DNA of 9,903 bases from CAYUUR01 sp964510235. GTDB taxonomy: Bacteria > Patescibacteriota > Saccharimonadia > Saccharimonadales > CAYUUR01. The stretch is taken from NCBI GenBank assembly GCA_964510235.1, contig CAZEBF010000022.1, forward strand, positions 1-9,903, written 5' to 3'. Positions within the stretch are counted from its first letter, which is position 1. Every line of letters begins with the position of its first letter. This document shows, piece after piece, positions 5,786-9,903 of this stretch. Under the pieces are notes generated by a model. It saw nothing but the letters and a program-made list of their open reading frames with translations. It searched no databases and had not been told where the DNA came from. A program made the translations under genes and the position numbers.

Positions 5786-8700
5786 CTAGTCGGTAATGAA
5801 GTAGCTGAATGTGTAAGTACTGCTATCTGTCAGGGCATTAAAGCTACTGAGGTCAAAGGTTCCCGTGGCACTATCGTAATGGTATTGCGGGTATGCACCG
5901 CCGCCAGGGATTGCCTTCGGTGTGATCACGACATTTGGTGAGCTCGGGAATGCAGCAGAGAATGTGATCGTCGCCAGCTTGCCCGCTGCTGCGCCAGTAC
6001 CGGTGTTGATAGTGATCACACCAGAGGTGTCGTTACCGCTGATGCTGGCTGTTGCACCCGTTCCGGCGCCAGCCGTATCAACTGCTACTGTTGTGCTGCC
6101 GCTGGCATTGCCAGTTATAATCTTTCCATTTACCGTGATATTGCCGTTAAACGTCGATGCACCGTTGACCACCAAGGTGCCGTTAACGGTAGCATTTACC
6201 ACTGTTAAGTTGCCGGCCGAGCTGATACTTGCCAGGACTGTTCCAGTGCTGTTCTGCCACTCTTGCAGGTTGGCAGCTTGCGAAGCGACACCCTGTATAA
6301 CTAGACCCTTGCGAGTAGTAGCGCTGGTACCGATGGTCGTATCCGATAGAGCGTCAGGGGTGGTTGCTGCAGCACCAAGCTGGAGTGTATCGTTGGTATT
6401 CACTGTTATGCCAATGTTTGCAGTATTTGCAGCGTTTCGCCAATTTATCAGATTACTATTGAACATACGGATCACACCTAGGTTCGCTCCGCCCGATCCA
6501 CCACCAAACCGCAAGAACGTCCCAACCCGAACACCCTGGTTAACGCCAAGGTCGTGTTCAGTACCTGTAGCGGAATTAGTTACGCCAATTATTCCGGTCG
6601 CACCAACCGCAAATAGAGCGGTACCAGAGGAATTCTGCCATTCTTGGAGGTTGGCGGATTGTGAAGCAGCGCCTTTAACTACAAGCCCCTTGGCGGTAGC
6701 AGTAGCCGAAGTAATCTGGACAACTCCGTTTACGCTCGTACCATTAAATGAAGATGCTGAGGACGGATCAAACGAGATATTGCCACCCACCTGTAATGTC
6801 CCATTTGTCTTAAGTGTGCCTGTACCGTTACGGTATAAATTGGTATCTTGAGCTGCACCAAAGGTGAAGCCATCCAAGCCTTGCGGTATGGCTACTCTGA
6901 GTGTTCTCGTGGAGCTGTTATTGGCCATTACTTCAAAGCGCAGTTCACTACCACCGCTGCCACTGGCAAAATCTTGTGAGGCAAAGGCTGTTATACCAGC
7001 CGAGTGATAGGCATTGTTGCTTGCGTCATATGCGCCACCTAGCAGTATGTAGCCTAAGCGGTCGCCTGAAGAAGTCGCCGCGCCGTCGTCTTGTATGCCG
7101 ATGATGCCTGAGCCGCTTGTCGAGGACGAAGCCGCATTCTGTATGAACGCTGTCTGTACAGATCCCGTACCCCTGACAGTTAATCCGGCACTGCTTAGAT
7201 ATTGGTCACCCGAACCTACCACAAGTGATCCATTATTTTTAATGCTGGCTATAGGTGTGCCTGAACTGTTTTGCCACTCTTGGAGGTTGGCGGTTTGGCC
7301 TGAAGCCGCCTGAACCACCAAAGGCTTAGCTCCGGCTGAAGATGCTGCAAACATGACATTTGCAGCATTATCAACGACACCTTCGTTCACCTTAAGCTTT
7401 TGAAGTGTGCCATAGGTATTAGTGCTTGAAGAAATTCGCATTCTGACTTGAACGCTAACATCGTTAGATGCATCATTGATAGATATCTCATTACCGACAT
7501 TTATTCCTGCTGTTGGCGTCGCTTCGATACCGACCAAATCACCGGTGTTTGTACTGTTTCTAAAGTTAATACCCTGCGATGATCCATTCGCAAGTTGAAC
7601 ACCACCGGACTGAGCAGCATTCGTTCCAACAAATAACGCTCCTGATGAAGTAATACCTGCTAGGCTTGCTGCGCTACTATTCTGCCATTCTTGGAGGTTG
7701 GCAGTCTGAGCCGCAGAACCCTGGATGACTAGACCCTTTTTGGCTGCAGCAGTGGTGCCAATACTTACTGATGCTGCACTATCGTTGGCGGTTACTGGGG
7801 CGGCCAACTGCACTACATCAGATGCCGTCACCGCTATACCATAGACGTTACCGCTGTTAGCGGCGTTTCGCCAGTTGATAGCCTGGGTGTTGACTAATCT
7901 AATTGCTCCACTTGTAGAGGCACTTCCGCCACCTAGGCTCAAGGTGTTTGTAGCGGTTATATTAGTAGAAGTAAGTAGGCCGTTGTTTGAAACAGATGTG
8001 TAAACCCCTCCATTTGATGCTTGTACTTCAAATATATTTGCGGTTTGTGAGGCGGCACCTTGGATTACCAATGCCTTATCAGTACTTGCGCTACTAGACA
8101 GTATGCTCGATGCTGAGTTATCAATCGTAGTTGGTGCGTTAACGCGGAATTTCTCAGCGGTGCCAAATGTCGGGCCACCGGCGCTTATTGAGTTAGCAAC
8201 TGCTAGTTTGTTGTTAATAAGGACCGAGTTATTGTCCATCTGTATCCGGTCAGTACCCCCAAAGTTCATACGAATCTGGTCAATACCATTACGGTAAATA
8301 CTTGTGTCAGTATCGCCAGTAAACGAGAATCTAGTATTGGCGTAGATTACTCCACTTGAAGAAACCGAAGACAACACTGTACCAGCGCTATCCTGCCACT
8401 CCTGTAAGTTGGCGGTTTGCGAGGCAAAACCTTGAACTACCAGAGGTTTGGAGGCAGCATCTGAAGCAGTTATCACCGCATTAGCGGCATTATCAACTGT
8501 GCTCGAGGCATTCACTTTGAACTTCTCAACAGTTCCATATGCACCGCCGTTAGCGGCGATCCGTATCTTATGGGATATATCAACCGTGTTCGGGCCAGCG
8601 CCATATGCGATTATCTGCCCACCGGCGATACTAATACCGTCTGCGGTTGTGGCGTGAACGCCTGTTAGATCTCCGCTGTTTGCATTGTTGCGGAAGTCGA

Positions 8701-9903
8701 TTCCTTGACTAGTGCCGTTCGCCAAACGAATACTACCGGTAGAAGCTGGGTTTGCACCCAGACGAACGGTTGCGCCAACGAAGTCTGTAAGAGTTGTACT
8801 GCCGTTTATGTCACCGTTCATAGAAATGCCATTGCCGTTCTGAATAGTTATTACCCCTGCAACTGTCATACCGCCAGTCGCCTGAGTGCTAAATATCATG
8901 CCTCCAGTGTGTGATTGAACTTGGAATATGTCAGCCGTCTGACCTGAAACTCCCTGGACAACTAAGCCTCTATTGCCGGCTGCTCCAGAGGACAAGATAC
9001 TGGCCGCTGTGTTATCGATAGTGGTTGGAGTGTTTACGCGGAATTTCTCTGCAGTACCGACCGTCACAGAAGTTGAACCAACCTGAACTGCACCACCTTT
9101 GTTTATCATCATACGAACAGTGTTATTTGTGCCAAATAACATTGGCGTGTTTGATGTAGCACGGAAGTAGATCGAATTTTCTGTATGGAAGGAGGCGTCA
9201 CCGTCAGCAAAGAATTCACCAACAACTCCACCATTATCTGCCATCATTCTAAATGCAGCAAAGGATGTGCCCGACGTATTGGTGTTCGACACCGTTACCG
9301 ATGGTAGGCCAGTAGCATAAGAAGCAGCATTGGTGCTCTTTTCTACATTTAAGTTACCATTGCTATCAATGCTACTGACAACGGTTCCAGTGTTGCTCTG
9401 CCATTCTTGGAGGTTGGTCGTAGATTGTCCAGCCCCTGATCGAACGACTAGTTTGGTTACACCAGTTGTTGCTCTTGAATCTTGTACGATTAGCGTCGCA
9501 GCTGAGTTAGATCCATAATCAGTAGTACTAGCCTTTTGGTCAACTGATGGACCAATTATCAAAGCCTGGTTATTGAAACCTCCCCTTAAGAAGTAATTAT
9601 TACTCTGTGTGCTTTGTATGAAGAAGTCAGGGCCTGTAGTGTTTGATTGCCCAATTCGATATCCGTAACTGTTGCCTGTGTAGTTTGTTTGTATGAAGGC
9701 CTGGTAGTTAGGATCTGACTGGTTAATTGTTATGCGTGCACCAGCGCTACTATTGTTAGTAATCGACAGATTACCTTCAGAGCTAATTGATGCCAAAGCA
9801 GTCCCGGCACTATTCTGCCATTCTTGGAGGTTGGCGGTTTGGGAAGCGGCGCCTTTTACGATGAGGCCTTTTTGAGTGGCGGCGGTTGAGGTGACTTCAA
9901 TCG
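5786..9903 (-). CDS. Giant modular repeat protein, C-terminal part (surface or fibre-like), start outside window
   Basis: One uninterrupted minus-strand frame of 1371 codons runs in from the right edge and stops at TAG (5788-5786). The frame stays open to 9901 and the protein continues past the edge; a TTG at 9796 lies inside a repeat and is not the start. The composition is Ser, Thr, Ala, Gly, Asn and Val, with very few Cys or charged clusters. Nine copies of a ~34-residue unit (core TANLQEWQ) are spaced 113-212 residues apart, interleaved with two other repeat families. A β-ladder-like stretch (ATVNGTLVVNGASTFNG) precedes a C-terminal domain of about 110 residues. No LPXTG motif or C-terminal membrane anchor is present. 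The make-up resembles phage tail-fibre-like and surface adhesin proteins common in CPR genomes. Function as a secreted surface or attachment protein is inferred, and any signal peptide lies outside the window. Confidence 0.88.
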   Translation of the reverse strand, partial: IEVTSTAATQKGLIVKGAASQTANLQEWQNSAGTALASISSEGNLSITNNSSAGARITINQSDPNYQAFIQTNYTGNSYGYRIGQSNTTGPDFFIQSTQSNNYFLRGGFNNQALIIGPSVDQKASTTDYGSNSAATLIVQDSRATTGVTKLVVRSGAGQSTTNLQEWQSNTGTVVSSIDSNGNLNVEKSTNAASYATGLPSVTVSNTNTSGTSFAAFRMMADNGGVVGEFFADGDASFHTENSIYFRATSNTPMLFGTNNTVRMMINKGGAVQVGSTSVTVGTAEKFRVNTPTTIDNTAASILSSGAAGNRGLVVQGVSGQTADIFQVQSHTGGMIFSTQATGGMTVAGVITIQNGNGISMNGDINGSTTLTDFVGATVRLGANPASTGSIRLANGTSQGIDFRNNANSGDLTGVHATTADGISIAGGQIIAYGAGPNTVDISHKIRIAANGGAYGTVEKFKVNASSTVDNAANAVITASDAASKPLVVQGFASQTANLQEWQDSAGTVLSSVSSSGVIYANTRFSFTGDTDTSIYRNGIDQIRMNFGGTDRIQMDNNSVLINNKLAVANSISAGGPTFGTAEKFRVNAPTTIDNSASSILSSSASTDKALVIQGAASQTANIFEVQASNGGVYTSVSNNGLLTSTNITATNTLSLGGGSASTSGAIRLVNTQAINWRNAANSGNVYGIAVTASDVVQLAAPVTANDSAASVSIGTTAAAKKGLVIQGSAAQTANLQEWQNSSAASLAGITSSGALFVGTNAAQSGGVQLANGSSQGINFRNSTNTGDLVGIEATPTAGINVGNEISINDASNDVSVQVRMRISSSTNTYGTLQKLKVNEGVVDNAANVMFAASSAGAKPLVVQAASGQTANLQEWQNSSGTPIASIKNNGSLVVGSGDQYLSSAGLTVRGTGSVQTAFIQNAASSSTSGSGIIGIQDDGAATSSGDRLGYILLGGAYDASNNAYHSAGITAFASQDFASGSGGSELRFEVMANNSSTRTLRVAIPQGLDGFTFGAAQDTNLYRNGTGTLKTNGTLQVGGNISFDPSSASSFNGTSVNGVVQITSATATAKGLVVKGAASQSANLQEWQNSSGTALFAVGATGIIGVTNSATGTEHDLGVNQGVRVGTFLRFGGGSGGANLGVIRMFNSNLINWRNAANTANIGITVNTNDTLQLGAAATTPDALSDTTIGTSATTRKGLVIQGVASQAANLQEWQNSTGTVLASISSAGNLTVVNATVNGTLVVNGASTFNGNITVNGKIITGNASGSTTVAVDTAGAGTGATASISGNDTSGVITINTGTGAAAGKLATITFSAAFPSSPNVVITPKAIPGGGAYPQYHYDSATGTFDLSSFNALTDSSTYTFSYFITD
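5789..6205 (-). other. C-terminal β-ladder and terminal domain of the giant protein
   Basis: Codons at about 6126-6205 encode an alternating VNGTLVVNG/FNGNITVNG ladder, as in triple-stranded β-helices of tail fibres. The last ~110 residues (5789 to about 6125) have strands such as GVITINTGTG, LATITFSAAF and NVVITPKA, and end in STYTFSYFITD. None of the three repeat families occurs here. It looks like a distal tip or binding domain. That reading is inferred from position and pattern, not from a recognised family. Confidence 0.5.
6375..8745 (-). repeat. Repeat family B: four WRN/FRN modules
   Basis: Four modules share the pattern IRLANxxxQGINFRNxANSGDLxGI. They centre on the codon for Trp or Phe at 6440-6442, 7871-7873 (both NWRNAAN), 7562-7564 (NFRNSTN) and 8693-8695 (DFRNNAN). 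The two NWRNAAN modules are followed by SIGTTAAAKKGL or TIGTSATTRKGL, leading straight into family A units (7637 and 6209). Confidence 0.8.
6780..8315 (-). repeat. Paired YRNG modules
   Basis: Two related segments: DTNLYRNGTGTLKTNGTLQV near 6790-6850, and DTSIYRNGIDQIRMNFGG near 8260-8315. Both have an aspartate-threonine lead, then YRNG, then a β-strand-like stretch. The DNA around the YRNG codons is also similar (an ATTACGGTA-like core on the plus strand). It is a smaller fourth repeat type in the same protein. Confidence 0.6.
7328..9060 (-). repeat. Repeat family C: four KFRVN-xxxVDN modules
   Basis: Four modules of about 29 residues share GTAEKFRVNAPTTIDNSA: 7328-7410 (shorter, GTLQKLKVNEGVVDNAAN), 8078-8166, 8450-8538 and 8972-9060. 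Each runs directly into a family A unit (7226, 7976, 8348 and 8870). The fixed order C then A suggests one folding unit that was duplicated as a block. Confidence 0.8.

Larger units (their letters stand above)
6209..9871 (-). repeat. Repeat family A: nine ~34-residue units with core TANLQEWQ
   Basis: Consensus begins KGLVVQGAASQTANLQEW, continues QNSSGT and ends near SISSAGN. Units by position: 6209-6310, 6590-6691, 7226-7327, 7637-7738, 7976-8077, 8348-8449, 8870-8971, about 9353-9457 and 9770-9871. The codons aligned with the conserved Trp are spaced 381, 636, 411, 339, 372, 522, 483 and 417 bases apart, all multiples of three. Units at 7976 and 8870 replace LQEWQ with IFEVQ or IFQVQ. The unit near 9353 has one extra residue (QSTTNLQEW). 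I do not recognise a named domain for it. Confidence 0.9.

Noticed and set aside
5922..6851. A 309-codon plus-strand open frame inside the giant gene
   Set aside because: It is antisense to clear repeat-coding sequence, has a low-complexity Ala/Pro/Val/Leu composition and no recognisable domain. It is explained by the codon bias of the opposite strand.
9794..9796. TTG as the start codon of the giant protein
   Set aside because: The upstream codons stay open and encode another complete family A repeat, so the real start is beyond the right edge.
6209..9871. A CRISPR-like array, because of the recurring ~20-base core
   Set aside because: The copies are in frame, hundreds of bases apart at irregular spacing, and encode a conserved peptide.

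Overview
The window looks like a metagenome-derived scaffold (two 100-N gaps) from a Candidate Phyla Radiation bacterium. Candidatus Saccharibacteria (TM7) is my best guess, as an inference and not a proven assignment. The grounds are roughly even base composition, weak or absent Shine-Dalgarno sequences, very tight gene packing, a Gram-positive-style envelope set (LCP protein, type I signal peptidase, membrane-tethered HtrA) and an enormous modular repeat protein. TGA is used as a genuine stop in the LCP/htrA overlap, which argues against the code-25 lineages (Gracilibacteria, Absconditabacteria).

Layout. Positions 1-395 hold no gene I can support but are dense in inverted repeats. From 396 to 3363 on the minus strand lies a two-gene unit: an LCP (LytR-CpsA-Psr) protein transcribed first, then an HtrA-type serine protease whose ATG overlaps the LCP stop as ATGA. 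The HtrA gene is interrupted by a real gap (1314-1413). The LCP gene is interrupted by a false gap (2675-2774): the 55 bases on its left are repeated exactly on its right, and collapsing them restores one continuous 555-residue protein. A short divergent promoter region (3364-3449) separates the LCP gene from lepB (signal peptidase I, plus strand, 3450-4073). lepB converges on parB with overlapping stop codons. parB and parA (minus strand, 4070-5721) form the chromosome-partition operon.

From 5786 to the right edge (9903) the minus strand is one open frame of at least 1371 residues. It is the C-terminal part of a giant modular protein with nine copies of a ~34-residue repeat (core TANLQEWQ), two further repeat families in a regular order, and a fibre-like C-terminal end. 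The true start lies outside the window.

How the genes fit together. The LCP protein would attach polymers to the cell wall, the signal peptidase would mature exported proteins, and HtrA would do envelope quality control. The giant repeat protein is probably a surface or fibre-like adhesin, which is an inference. parAB is housekeeping segregation. I see no CRISPR array, tRNA, insertion sequence or recognisable phage module. The most unusual elements are the giant repeat protein and the unexplained structured region at the left edge.
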